64,000 nt of DNA from assembly GCA_020024465.1 (NCBI GenBank), contig JAHHTT010000002.1, forward strand, positions 102,337 to 166,336, written 5' to 3'. The position numbers and the translations under genes were made by a program. Positions 44,852 to 53,828 of the stretch are shown one piece after another. The notes under the pieces were generated by a model. It searched no databases. It was given only the letters and a program-made list of their open reading frames with translations, and was not told the origin of the DNA. The DNA comes from Odoribacter sp. Lineage in GTDB: Bacteria; Bacteroidota; Bacteroidia; Bacteroidales; Marinifilaceae. The stretch's first letter is position 1; each line of letters starts with the position of its first letter.

Positions 44852-44990
44852 GTAGCATTGAGGCTTTCGGTAAGGAAGGTGTCAGTCCCAATAGTGGTTT
44901 ATTTCCCTTTTATTATGCCTTCCAATAAACTCTCGTATTAATGAAACTTAAATCTGTCAGTGGTAAATGAGCGGTTGATTGGTGGCGGTC

Positions 44991-45023
44991 AAGCACCTAT
45001 TTAGCACCTATAAGCATCCCTAT
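44991..45023 (+). repeat. Iteron-like tandem repeat
   Basis: Three imperfect units in a row: AAGCACCTAT, TAGCACCTAT, AAGCATCCCTAT. They overlap the -33 position of the promoter at 45023, so a bound protein would block transcription. They might also serve as a replication-initiation site. Confidence 0.5.
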
Positions 45024-45030
45024 ACTTTTG
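45023..45030 (+). promoter_or_regulatory. -7 element of the replication/mob operon
   Basis: TACTTTTG matches TAnnTTTG, with TTTA at 45000-45003 as a near -33 element 19 bases upstream. The first gene starts 27 bases downstream. Confidence 0.6.
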
Positions 45031-45057
45031 CGGCATAAACTTTAATACGAAGGAAAA

Positions 45058-45411
45058 ATGGCCTATAAAGTAAATTCATTGGAGGAAATGCCGAATGCGT
45101 TGTCCTACCTGATTGAGTCCGTAGAAGCACTGCAATCTAAAGTAAATGCCTTGCAGCATAAACAGGCAAGTAACTCACCCAAGTGGATGGATATAGACGA
45201 GCTTTGCGCTTATCTTCCATCACATCCAGCCAAGCAAACGGTTTATGGATGGGTATCAACCAAACAGATTCCCGTACATAAAATAAATAAGGCGTTGGCT
45301 TTCCTGCAATCAGAGATTGACGATTGGTTGAAGAACAAATCGCATAAGACACAGGATGACTTAATGGAAGAAGCCAGACGATTTGTCGAATCTAAAAAGA
45401 TTATCAGATGA
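45058..45411 (+). CDS. HTH protein at head of replication/mob operon
   Basis: The 117-residue protein has a coiled-coil N-terminus (ALSYLIESVEALQSKVNALQ) and an excisionase/HTH_17-type domain (WMDIDELCAYLPSHPAKQTV, then YGWVSTKQIPVHKINKALAF). It is a common first gene in Bacteroidales mobilizable elements. Its stop overlaps the next start as ATGA. It is a good candidate to bind the iteron-like repeat upstream of its own gene. Confidence 0.8.
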   Translation: MAYKVNSLEEMPNALSYLIESVEALQSKVNALQHKQASNSPKWMDIDELCAYLPSHPAKQTVYGWVSTKQIPVHKINKALAFLQSEIDDWLKNKSHKTQDDLMEEARRFVESKKIIR

Positions 45412-46007
45412 TGGAAACGACAGACTATTGCTTTTCGTTCTTTCGCAAGCCCATTCAAAACATCAAACCGATAAGGGCGGTAGGTATTGTGGATGTGTAT
45501 CGTTATATCATCGGACATTATGCGCAACCGCAAACTGAAAACCTGCGGCTGATGCAGTCTTCTCCCGAAGCCAAAAGATATAAAGCCACCCATTTTGACT
45601 ATTGTACTTTTTCGGGATTATTCCGAAAACGGAATGAAAAGGAACTGATTATGCACTCAGGATTGATGTGTTTGGATTTCGATCATGTGGAGAACATTGG
45701 GGAGTTAAAACAGCAACTACTCAACCATGAGTATTTTGATACGGAACTGTTATTTGTCAGTCCATCCGGTAATGGATTGAAGTGGATAATACCTGTTGAC
45801 TTGAAAGGCTGGGAACATTCCCGGTACTTCAAGGCTGTTGCCAACTGCATCAAAGCAACAGGTTTGCCATTAGTGGATATGTCCGGCAGTGATGTGGCTC
45901 GTTCATGCTTTTTATCCTACGACCCACAAGCATTTATTAACCATAAATACAAAGATGATGTCGAAGAAAATATTTTCCGCCCAAGATTGGGAGAATGTCC
46001 CTTCTGA
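45408..46007 (+). CDS. BT4734/VirE-N type primase-like protein
   Basis: A 199-residue protein of the VirE N-terminal/BT4734 family, related to archaeo-eukaryotic primase domains. Motifs: acidic pair in MCLDFDHVENIG (about residues 87-98), SPSGNGLKWIIPV (about 117-129) and DMSGSDVARSCFLSYDP (about 158-174). It probably works with the DUF3987 gene, whose start lies inside its 3' end (overlap about 50 bases), as a primase-helicase pair for replication of the excised element. Confidence 0.83.
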   Translation: MMETTDYCFSFFRKPIQNIKPIRAVGIVDVYRYIIGHYAQPQTENLRLMQSSPEAKRYKATHFDYCTFSGLFRKRNEKELIMHSGLMCLDFDHVENIGELKQQLLNHEYFDTELLFVSPSGNGLKWIIPVDLKGWEHSRYFKAVANCIKATGLPLVDMSGSDVARSCFLSYDPQAFINHKYKDDVEENIFRPRLGECPF

Positions 46008-47763
46008 AATACAACAGGCACATACACCAAGTATTGTCCCTATATATAATAAGGTGGAGGATGATGTGGAAAGTGTTGTTCGGGAGATAGAACGGCGTGC
46101 TATTGATATAGCTCCTCATTATAAAGATTGGGTGGAGTTGGGCTTTGCGCTTGTGGATGGATTGGGAGAGAACGGACGGGAGTATTATCACCGCATCAGC
46201 AGGTTTTACCCTACCTATCAAAGGGAAGAAACGAACAAACAACATACGCATTGTCTGCAATCCAAAGGACAAGGCATTACTATCCGTTCTTTCTTCCATT
46301 TGGCAAATCAAGCCGGAATCTTATTGGCTTCGTTCAATAAAGAGCGTTTATCCATTTTGCCAAATATCCAAAATGGTAAAACGGGTAAATGGATAAAATC
46401 AGAGGAAGAACTTCCTGCATTTCCTGAATGTGTGTTTGAACACCTTCCTCCTTTTCTAAATGAGGTTGTCAATAACTCCATTTCGGTAGATGACCGTGAT
46501 ACAATATTGATTGGGGCTATTGTATGTTTGTCGGTATGCTTTCATAATGTTTGTGGAGTGTACGATGAGCGTATTGTTTATCCGAATCTCTATCTGTTCG
46601 TGGTAGCGGATGCCGGTATGGGAAAAGGAGCATTGACCTTATGCCGGGAATTGGTAGCCCCCATCAACTGCCATTTGCATGAACTTTCCAAACGATTGGA
46701 ACAGGAATATAAAGAAGCAATGAACACATATATTAAAGGTAAGAAAATTGATGGAATGACTATGCCAGTCGAGCCGCCCATGCGTATGCTTGTTATTCCT
46801 GCCAATAGTAGCGCAAGTTCTTTTTTGAAAATATTGGGAGATAATGACGGAATCGGGCTGCTGTTTGAATCGGAGGGCGACACGTTGAGCCAGACATTGA
46901 AATCGGACTACGGCAATTACTCCGATGTGTTGCGAAAGGCATTTCACCATGAGTTGGTCAGTTTGAGTCGGCGCAAGGACAGGGAGTATTGCGAAGTAAC
47001 CAATCCGAGAGTGTCAGTCGCTTTGGCTGGAACTCCCGAACAGGTAAGAAGGTTGATACCTGATGCGGAGAACGGATTGATGAGCCGCTTTTGTTTCTAT
47101 ATTATCCGCTTCAAACGTGGCATAAGAAATGTGTTTGCCACAAGCGACATTTCTCAATCCAAGAATGCTATGTTCAAACTGTTGGGAGATAAGTTCTGCC
47201 ATCTGTATGAGGAATTTGTACGGCAGGGTAATTATTCTTTTTCTCTTCCCTTCGATTTACAGGAACACTTTATAGAATACCTCAGTCGAGTGAATGAGGA
47301 ATGTTGTGACGAAGTGGATAATAGGATGCAAGGAGTAGTCAGACGGATGGGACTGATTGCTTATCGTATAATGATGGTGTTGACCGCTGTCCGACATTTG
47401 GAGAATGTGTTTCACGAATCATCTTCTTCGGACGAAACTGTACAATTGATTTGCCATGAGTTTGACTATTCCATAGCCATGAGTATTTGCGACACCCTGC
47501 TTTATCATGCCGTATTCGTTTATCAGAATATGTCAGGAAATCAGTCTAAACGATTCAATACCGCTACGCTGGAGACAGGCGTTTATGCACGAAGGAATGC
47601 CCTTTATAATATGTTGCCTGACACTTTCACAAAGAAAGATTATGATGCGGCGGTTTTAACTTTGGGCGAGAATGGAAGTACGGCAAATAAGTGGATAGAA
47701 GCCTTTATCAAAGATGGCAAACTAAGCCGAATAGAACAAGGGAAATATAGGAAGATTTTTTGA
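45955..47763 (+). CDS. DUF3987 primase/helicase-like protein
   Basis: A 602-residue protein. The N-terminus has a PriCT-2-like segment (HYKDWVELGFALVDGLGENG and YYHRIS). The main DUF3987 domain follows with a P-loop-type turn (VVADAGMGKGALTLCRELV), an acidic strand (GIGLLFESEGDTLSQTLKSD) and the VSVALAGTPEQVRRL motif. Starts at ATG 45955 or 45958; the open frame extends further up but overlaps the primase gene. The stop codon lies at the edge of the candidate oriT. Confidence 0.87.
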   Translation: MMSKKIFSAQDWENVPSEIQQAHTPSIVPIYNKVEDDVESVVREIERRAIDIAPHYKDWVELGFALVDGLGENGREYYHRISRFYPTYQREETNKQHTHCLQSKGQGITIRSFFHLANQAGILLASFNKERLSILPNIQNGKTGKWIKSEEELPAFPECVFEHLPPFLNEVVNNSISVDDRDTILIGAIVCLSVCFHNVCGVYDERIVYPNLYLFVVADAGMGKGALTLCRELVAPINCHLHELSKRLEQEYKEAMNTYIKGKKIDGMTMPVEPPMRMLVIPANSSASSFLKILGDNDGIGLLFESEGDTLSQTLKSDYGNYSDVLRKAFHHELVSLSRRKDREYCEVTNPRVSVALAGTPEQVRRLIPDAENGLMSRFCFYIIRFKRGIRNVFATSDISQSKNAMFKLLGDKFCHLYEEFVRQGNYSFSLPFDLQEHFIEYLSRVNEECCDEVDNRMQGVVRRMGLIAYRIMMVLTAVRHLENVFHESSSSDETVQLICHEFDYSIAMSICDTLLYHAVFVYQNMSGNQSKRFNTATLETGVYARRNALYNMLPDTFTKKDYDAAVLTLGENGSTANKWIEAFIKDGKLSRIEQGKYRKIF

Positions 47764-47825
47764 GTGGCAAGTTTGTGTTTTAGTGTCACTAAAACCTATG
47801 CGGCAAGCGGATAGAACTGCCACTC
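47762..47825 (+). other. Candidate oriT: nested inverted repeats
   Basis: An outer inverted repeat GAGTGGCA (47762-47769) / TGCCACTC (47818-47825) encloses a perfect 9-bp palindrome GTTTTAGTG-T-CACTAAAAC (47777-47795) and a GC-rich stretch (CGGCAAGCGGATAG). It lies immediately upstream of mobC, the usual place for a transfer origin. A transcription terminator is the alternative. Confidence 0.6.
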
Positions 47826-47840
47826 TCAAAAAATCAATAT

Positions 47841-48233
47841 ATGAACATCAAAGTTAAGATAAGTATGAAGGAAAAGAAACTTGGTGGTCGCCCAAAGTTG
47901 GCGAGTTATCAGAAACGCACGAAATGTTTTCGGGTAATGTTTACCGAGAACGACTACATTTATATCCAATCCAAAGCGGAACAGGCTGGAATGCCTGTCA
48001 ATGAATTTTGCCATCAGGCGGCAATGGATTGTCAAGTCTGTCAACGCATCAGTCCTGAAATGGTATCGGCTATTCGTGACCTTTCCGGTATCGCCAATAA
48101 TGTCAATCAGATTGCTCACCAGATGCACACTTCTGGCTTGGAAGCAGTCAAACAACAATGCTTCTCAATCATATCAGAAGTCAGTAGAATTATCACTCAA
48201 GTAAAGAATAACTGCCATGATAGCGAAGATTAA
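47841..48233 (+). CDS. mobC: MobC-like relaxosome accessory protein
   Basis: A 130-residue basic protein with a ribbon-helix-helix-like start (KRTKCFRVMFTENDYIYIQS) and the family's helical C-terminal part (MVSAIRDLSGIANNVNQIAH, then QMHTSGLEAV). MobC proteins bind oriT and help the relaxase nick DNA. It begins 15 bases after the oriT candidate, and its last 17 bases overlap the relaxase gene. Confidence 0.88.
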   Translation: MNIKVKISMKEKKLGGRPKLASYQKRTKCFRVMFTENDYIYIQSKAEQAGMPVNEFCHQAAMDCQVCQRISPEMVSAIRDLSGIANNVNQIAHQMHTSGLEAVKQQCFSIISEVSRIITQVKNNCHDSED

Positions 48234-49116
48234 AACAAGAGCAGATTTTGGTGGAATTGTGAATTACGCCAATGACCAAAAGAACAAGAAAAAAAGTGCC
48301 ACACTCTTGGCGCACGAAGGAGTCTGTGCCATTAACAATAAAGCCATAGCCGATTCTTTTCAGATACAAGCATCCATGCGCCCGAAAGTAAAAATTCCGG
48401 TGAAACATGTATCACTTGCTTTTTCTTCGCAAGACATTAGCCGTTTTCCCGATGATGAAGAAGGGGATGCGTTGATGGTGGAGATTGCCAAGAAATGGAT
48501 GGAACAAATGGGGATTCGTAATACTCAATATATTATAGCCCGTCATCACGACACGAAACATCCTCATTGCCATTTGGTATTCAATCGGATAGACAATGAA
48601 GGCAATCTTATTTCTGACAGCAATGAAAGAATACGTAACGCAAAAGTTTGTCGTGCTTTGACTAAAGAGTATGGACTTTACTTTGCCCCTAAAAATAGTA
48701 AAGCCAGAAATAAAAAACGTTTGCGTCCTCACCAATTACGGAAGTATACCCTTCGTTCCTCAGTGCTTGACGCACGGGCAAATTCTCGTTCTTGGAATGA
48801 TTTTTTTAGTATTCTCAAAGGTCAGGGTATAGATATGCGATTTAATCATGCTGAGAATTCTGACAAAATTCGTGGTATATCCTTTTGTATGGATGAATTT
48901 AGCATTGCTGGTTCTAAACTTGACCGTGATTTGAGTTTCAACAACCTTTGCACTATGTTGGGTGATATAGCTGCGGAACTGATTATTCAACCTCATCAAG
49001 CCATAACTTCTGGTGGGGGTGGAGGAACCAACAGTGAACAAGGATGGCGAGATGATAAAGATAAGGATAACCCAAGAAACGAACCTTTCTATAAACCCTC
49101 AAAACGTAGAAGATAA
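48217..49116 (+). CDS. mobA: Relaxase/mobilization nuclease MobA
   Basis: The 299-residue relaxase nicks oriT and leads the strand through a helper ICE's channel. Visible motifs: the start MIAKIKTRADFGGIVNYAND with Tyr nucleophile candidates, the metal-binding HHDTKHPHCHLVFNRID (about residues 109-125), and NAKVCRALTKEYGLYFA. It ends with a Gly-run and a basic tail. Shorter than many relaxases but normal for Bacteroidales mobilizable elements. Its stop overlaps the next start. Confidence 0.92.
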   Translation: MIAKIKTRADFGGIVNYANDQKNKKKSATLLAHEGVCAINNKAIADSFQIQASMRPKVKIPVKHVSLAFSSQDISRFPDDEEGDALMVEIAKKWMEQMGIRNTQYIIARHHDTKHPHCHLVFNRIDNEGNLISDSNERIRNAKVCRALTKEYGLYFAPKNSKARNKKRLRPHQLRKYTLRSSVLDARANSRSWNDFFSILKGQGIDMRFNHAENSDKIRGISFCMDEFSIAGSKLDRDLSFNNLCTMLGDIAAELIIQPHQAITSGGGGGTNSEQGWRDDKDKDNPRNEPFYKPSKRRR

Positions 49117-49769
49117 TGAAAGGAGATGTAGTAGCTGCAAATCTTGCGAATTTGCGTCAAAGTATCAACGAGCTAAAAGAATGTATTGAAAAACAGAATG
49201 CCACTGTTTCTAAATCGGAACAATCTGTAAAAGTGGACTTTGACGAAAAGATCATTTATAATGGAGTTGCCAAAAGCTTCTGTACTTGCTGGAACGAAGC
49301 CTTGTCTGTGGTAAAGAAGCATATCTGGAAACAACAGTCGGACACATTGACTTTTTCGCTATGGTTTCCGAAACTCATTGAATTATTCAAGCAGAAGTCC
49401 AAACTTCTTGAATATCTTTATCGGCACGTTTGCGATTACAATCTCAACCGTATGAATATCGAGGCGAATACCGACAGTATATTAAGACGGCAGAATGAGA
49501 TACTTGCAAAAATTAATGAGTTGAAAAATCCAGTGACCATTATTCCACCCAATATCAATGGGATGTTTATACGTGGCTATTATATTAAGTTACGATATGT
49601 CGTGGCCTTCGTGGTCGTTATTATGATATGGGCTGTTGCTGCTTCTATTAGTAGTATGAAGTATAAGGAAGAATCCTTTGCTCATTATTCTATGTATCGG
49701 GCGGTGAGGGAACAGCATCAGTACTTGATGGGAAAAATAGGACTAGAGCCCCAAAGGAATACGGAATAG
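49116..49769 (+). CDS. Membrane protein coupled to mobA
   Basis: A 217-residue protein. The N-terminal two thirds are helical (coiled coil at about residues 5-30 and NLNRMNIEANTDSILRRQNE). One membrane helix follows (LRYVVAFVVVIMIWAVAASI, about residues 157-176), then a short periplasmic-side tail. Genes of this layout commonly follow mobA in Bacteroides mobilizable elements and may help dock the relaxosome at the membrane. The function is inferred from position only. The ATG overlaps the mobA stop (ATGA type). Confidence 0.7.
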   Translation: MKGDVVAANLANLRQSINELKECIEKQNATVSKSEQSVKVDFDEKIIYNGVAKSFCTCWNEALSVVKKHIWKQQSDTLTFSLWFPKLIELFKQKSKLLEYLYRHVCDYNLNRMNIEANTDSILRRQNEILAKINELKNPVTIIPPNINGMFIRGYYIKLRYVVAFVVVIMIWAVAASISSMKYKEESFAHYSMYRAVREQHQYLMGKIGLEPQRNTE

Positions 49770-49799
49770 TCCTTGGAGAAAATAAGCAACGGCTTTTTA

Positions 49800-50315
49800 C
49801 TATTGCTCCTTTCTTCCATAAGTTACTTCTGGTTCTGCCACCATAGGTGTATTATTTATATCAGGTAAGTCGTATGTTCTTATTTTCCTGTCTTCAAGGA
49901 AAATATGATTCAAAGTATAAGCCAATGATTCAAGTGTTTGTATGCGGACTTTAGGTTTTAGTTGACATTCCCAAACTGTAATACAATGCCAGTCCATAGC
50001 AGCAAGTTGGCATTGTTCTTTTTTATCACGCTCTTTGTTTCGCTCTATTTTCTTTTGCCAAAAGTCAATGTTTGTTTTAGGTAGGCGAAAGTATCTGCAA
50101 TTATCATGACCATGCCAAAAGCAGCCGTTCACAAAAATAACTGTTCGATATTTGCGAAGCACCAAATCAGGATGACCGGGAAGACGTGGGTGATTAAGCC
50201 GATAGCGAAAACCACGGCTGAAAAGGAATTTCCGCACCAATAATTCAGGTTTCGTATTTCTCCCTTTTATTGCGGACATACATTTATGACGCTGTTCTTT
50301 GGTTAGTTTGTCCAT
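49800..50315 (-). CDS. vsr: Very short patch repair endonuclease (Vsr)
   Basis: Vsr nicks DNA at T:G mismatches produced when 5-methylcytosine deaminates. The 171-residue product has RHKCMSAIKGRNTKPELLVR at the start, LPGHPDLVLRKYRTVIFVNG with the catalytic Asp, and the zinc/active-site segment CFWHGHDNCRYFRLP. It matches a C5 methyltransferase operon, which lies upstream on the same strand, though 146 bases separate it from the last gene of that operon. Confidence 0.95.
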   Translation of the reverse strand: MDKLTKEQRHKCMSAIKGRNTKPELLVRKFLFSRGFRYRLNHPRLPGHPDLVLRKYRTVIFVNGCFWHGHDNCRYFRLPKTNIDFWQKKIERNKERDKKEQCQLAAMDWHCITVWECQLKPKVRIQTLESLAYTLNHIFLEDRKIRTYDLPDINNTPMVAEPEVTYGRKEQ

Positions 50316-50461
50316 ATTGATGACAGAAATTGCATATCATTTATAATGTTCAATTAAGTTTGGTTTAATATTCTCGCAAATTTTCTCTATTGCTTTCTGT
50401 TTTATTGTAGATTTGTTTCTTTGCCAAATGAGCACTTCGTTTTTGAATCTACACAATCTTT

Positions 50462-52816
50462 TTATTCTGTAAACCCTCTTTTTTTGAGAGCTATATAGTT
50501 CATATACATCCCTCTTTTCATCCTTTCATCCAATGGACGTTTCCCCTTGGCAATCTCATCCATAACTTTCCATTGCCAATCTTTGAGAACTCTACGCCTG
50601 CGATCCCACTCAACCATTTTTTGAACTAACTCTATTGTGATATTATCGTTATCATAATCAGTAGAGGAGGAATGAATTGCGCTCGATGCCCTATTGTCTT
50701 CGGAAGCAAGTTTGTCTGCCTCAAACAATAAATCGATGTTTTTTTCACAAACGATATTATAGATATTTATGGCCTTTCTTCTATCTGAATCAGTGAACTT
50801 ATGATTAAACTTCAACTTATGAGCAGTTTCTTGGGCCGCAGATTGATAGTTGATAGATAAACAATCAGTTTCTTTTCCCCATTCTGCAATTTTTCTCCAC
50901 AGTGAATATGGAATAGATTCTATGATTTCCATATCATGCGCAACATCTTCGTCATTTTCGTCAGAACTCAGTGAGAAACCTTTTCTGGCTGGAGTCGACG
51001 AATTAATAAGATCTGGTTTTATATCATTCAAATCGTAAGACCATGTATATGCCTTAACCTTTTCCCAACACTCTTCTTTCTTAGACCACTCAATATAGTG
51101 CGATACAGGCGATTCTTTGAGAATAAAATCATTAATTTGTTTCATTAGCTCATAGATGAAATCTGAAAGAGCATTAGAAAGGCATTGGTTTTTCCATATT
51201 TTGTAGAGGTTTAGTTTGCCCTTCGTTATAGTAGTTAATAAAGATATAGCATATGGAACAACTACCTGTTTTAGCTCACCAATATTATTTCCTGATACCT
51301 TGGTTCCATATCTTTTATCGGTAGTTCTGAATAATATCGTTTTTGCAATGGCATCTTCATAATATATACTATTGAGGTTTTTAATATTTTCAGGTAAGTT
51401 GTTATTAATGAACTTGCTGTAGTTCTTTTCGTTACCACGTACAACAATAAACGGTCCGATAGCAATTTTCTTCCCATCATATACTTCTTCGTATGCGTTT
51501 ATATACTTAGCTAACTCTACCTTTGTTATAACCTGCTTCTTGGGGTATTTTAAGTCAAAGGCGGCTTGGCGAGATTTGGTAAATCCCTCCTTCTGACGAA
51601 AATTCTTATACTGTCCTCTTGCCCTTTCAAAGAACCAATATGTCTGGATGTTTGAATCTTCTGTTATTGGTGTCAAGATATATCGAGACAACTTTTCGAA
51701 AGCTACAAGATGCGCATTATTGGCAGTAAAATCAGCATCATTTACCTTGTTTTGAGTATTTGCATATCGAGAAATGCGTGACACAATATCTGCAAATTCT
51801 TCTGCTCTTTTGATAACAGATATTTTTGCTTGAACAAAAATGCCAGATATATCAGCCTTGTCTTTTTTCCATGTGTGATAAATAGACGCTGTTGTTTGAC
51901 CGCCATTTACTATCTGTAAATTAGATATTTTGACAATGTTTCTACCGGTAGAATCTAATTCGATGTGATCAGCAGTAGCCGCTAATCCATTGTTGAAAGC
52001 CAAGAACATATGTGGCTCTTTTTTTATTGTATCTCTGATACCTTTATTGATTTTTCCTGTAAACTGGAGGAAAGAACGGACATTTTGCTCCAATAATCTG
52101 GCACCGAATCTTTCATATAAATTGGCTAAACAAGTTCCTGGTATTATAGCTACATATGCTTGATAATCGGGATTTTCAGAAGCGGCAGATAGACATGGAA
52201 CAGTATATCCTTCTTCCTTGAAATTGATTTCAATAGGCACACGTGACTCTACAGTTATCTGGTAAAGATATCTAAGGTCTATAACGCGGAAGAATACCTT
52301 ATATCCACATATATCTACATTGGCAGGAAATTCGCCTTTATACTCACCATTCGTAAGAATAAAGGCATTAACTCTTACCAAATTATCTTTTAGTTCTTGG
52401 TATGAAGATAATGTGTTTGCAAATTCAAATATTTCAGATGATTCTGCTACTTCGTTTGCATAATCTCCATATACAGCCTTCCTGAAGAAATTAATAATTC
52501 TAGTGGAAGCTCTATCTATTTCAGTTTTAGGTGTTGAATAAATACTTTCTTCACACCCATAAATAGATATGAATAAGTCAACAGTCTCATAATTATCTGC
52601 TATTGCATAACCATTAATTTTATGCTGTTTTTTGGTTCCTAGGTCTTTTTCATCAAAAGCTACTGTCGCATTCTCTGTTTCTCCAGCTTCTGACAATACA
52701 TCAAAAACATATCTTGTGAATGTCTGTTCTTGATTATCGCCATCTTCATTAGATAGTTGGCGGGTCGAAATTTCCTGAATAAGAGATAGATAATATTTGT
52801 TTATATCATTATTCAT
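50462..52816 (-). CDS. AIPR-family protein
   Basis: The ~784-residue protein belongs to AIPR (abortive infection phage resistance). The diagnostic block is FLAFNNGLAATADHIELD, then ISNLQIVNGGQTTASIYHTW (about residues 275-320). Its N-terminus has a nuclease-like region (VAFDEKDLGTKKQHKINGYA). I place the start at ATG 52816, directly after the stop of the PD-(D/E)XK gene; ATG 52843 would overlap it. AIPR proteins recur with Z1 and DUF4420 genes in restriction-like loci. The biochemical role is not settled. Confidence 0.88.
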   Translation of the reverse strand: MNNDINKYYLSLIQEISTRQLSNEDGDNQEQTFTRYVFDVLSEAGETENATVAFDEKDLGTKKQHKINGYAIADNYETVDLFISIYGCEESIYSTPKTEIDRASTRIINFFRKAVYGDYANEVAESSEIFEFANTLSSYQELKDNLVRVNAFILTNGEYKGEFPANVDICGYKVFFRVIDLRYLYQITVESRVPIEINFKEEGYTVPCLSAASENPDYQAYVAIIPGTCLANLYERFGARLLEQNVRSFLQFTGKINKGIRDTIKKEPHMFLAFNNGLAATADHIELDSTGRNIVKISNLQIVNGGQTTASIYHTWKKDKADISGIFVQAKISVIKRAEEFADIVSRISRYANTQNKVNDADFTANNAHLVAFEKLSRYILTPITEDSNIQTYWFFERARGQYKNFRQKEGFTKSRQAAFDLKYPKKQVITKVELAKYINAYEEVYDGKKIAIGPFIVVRGNEKNYSKFINNNLPENIKNLNSIYYEDAIAKTILFRTTDKRYGTKVSGNNIGELKQVVVPYAISLLTTITKGKLNLYKIWKNQCLSNALSDFIYELMKQINDFILKESPVSHYIEWSKKEECWEKVKAYTWSYDLNDIKPDLINSSTPARKGFSLSSDENDEDVAHDMEIIESIPYSLWRKIAEWGKETDCLSINYQSAAQETAHKLKFNHKFTDSDRRKAINIYNIVCEKNIDLLFEADKLASEDNRASSAIHSSSTDYDNDNITIELVQKMVEWDRRRRVLKDWQWKVMDEIAKGKRPLDERMKRGMYMNYIALKKRGFTE

Positions 52817-52817
52817 A

Positions 52818-53828
52818 TCATTTAATGGTATTAAATAAGACACCCTCAGAAACTAAATATTCATCGCACATGCCGATAGAAATGGCATAAACAACATTAC
52901 TTACTCCGTTTCTAAGGTCATTTTCCATGATTCTTGGGAAATCAGCTAATACTTTATAGCACTTTTCGTTCCTTTTTTTATAAAAACGTTCAGCATACAA
53001 GGATTCATGACTAGCGATGTACTTCACCTCAATAAGTTTTTCCTCAAAGATACATAATGCAGGTACATTGCTGCTGAGGAGATTTTTTATTTCTGCTACA
53101 ATCATAGGTAAACTCTCTCCATTAATTTTGGATACTTCCAATACTAAATGGTAGATAAATAAATGGGCTACAAGTGAATTATCTAATTGTCGTTCTCCGT
53201 TTATGGTTATGAATTGAGCATTATTAGTAGATGTTGTTTTAACTTCAACAGCCCAATTATCACCTTGAAAGTCCTTATTTGTCTTCTCAACTCCTGTCCA
53301 AAGCTTTAATGTAGATGCGTAGGTATCATTAGTACTTCGACTTAGCATTTTTCTAAGGAATACTAATTCTCCATATAAGCCTTGCTGTTCTTCTTTTGAC
53401 AAGCCGTCAAACTTCATTTTACCAAACAAGTTTTTCCATCTATATAGTTGATTTACAACTTCCTGAGCCATTTTCTTTGGAGTGGATAGTGGTTTAAGTG
53501 TAGTTACCAAATCCTCACATAATGCAGCAAAGGCTCTTTGGTACTCATTCCTCATTAGCTGAACATGGAGCATTTTTTGTCCAGGCATTGATGTGTCGAC
53601 GAGCTGTCTAATTTTTAGCTCGCTTAAATTGCTTAAAGATGTGACATCAATCTTGAATTCTTTCGAGAAAGAGACGGCAATACCTATTATGTCATCGGGA
53701 TAGCTATATGTGACATATACCTGTATAGGTAATGTCGTGTCGTAAAGCTTCTTCACAAGTCCTATTGTCGCAAGACTTTTTAACGAGTTCCACAACTCTA
53801 TAATCTGATATTTATTCTCTATACTCAT
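52818..53828 (-). CDS. PD-(D/E)XK protein (DUF4420 type)
   Basis: The 336-residue protein has the nuclease core GLYGELVFLRKML, then NKDFQGDNWAVEVKTTSTNN (D, then ExK; about residues 140-205), the pattern of PF14390-type PD-(D/E)XK proteins. The start is ATG 53828, overlapping the Z1 stop by 17 bases. It likely supplies DNA cleavage for the operon. It sits between the Z1 helicase and AIPR genes, the order seen in related loci. Confidence 0.85.
   Translation of the reverse strand: MSIENKYQIIELWNSLKSLATIGLVKKLYDTTLPIQVYVTYSYPDDIIGIAVSFSKEFKIDVTSLSNLSELKIRQLVDTSMPGQKMLHVQLMRNEYQRAFAALCEDLVTTLKPLSTPKKMAQEVVNQLYRWKNLFGKMKFDGLSKEEQQGLYGELVFLRKMLSRSTNDTYASTLKLWTGVEKTNKDFQGDNWAVEVKTTSTNNAQFITINGERQLDNSLVAHLFIYHLVLEVSKINGESLPMIVAEIKNLLSSNVPALCIFEEKLIEVKYIASHESLYAERFYKKRNEKCYKVLADFPRIMENDLRNGVSNVVYAISIGMCDEYLVSEGVLFNTIK

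Larger units (their letters stand above)
44744..45057. other. Intergenic region with hairpins and iterons
   Basis: No gene. It contains a GGTGGG/CCCACC hairpin (44749-44764), a terminator-like hairpin (44815-44851), an AT-rich stretch, a tandem repeat (44991-45023) and a consensus promoter before the next gene. Confidence 0.6.
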
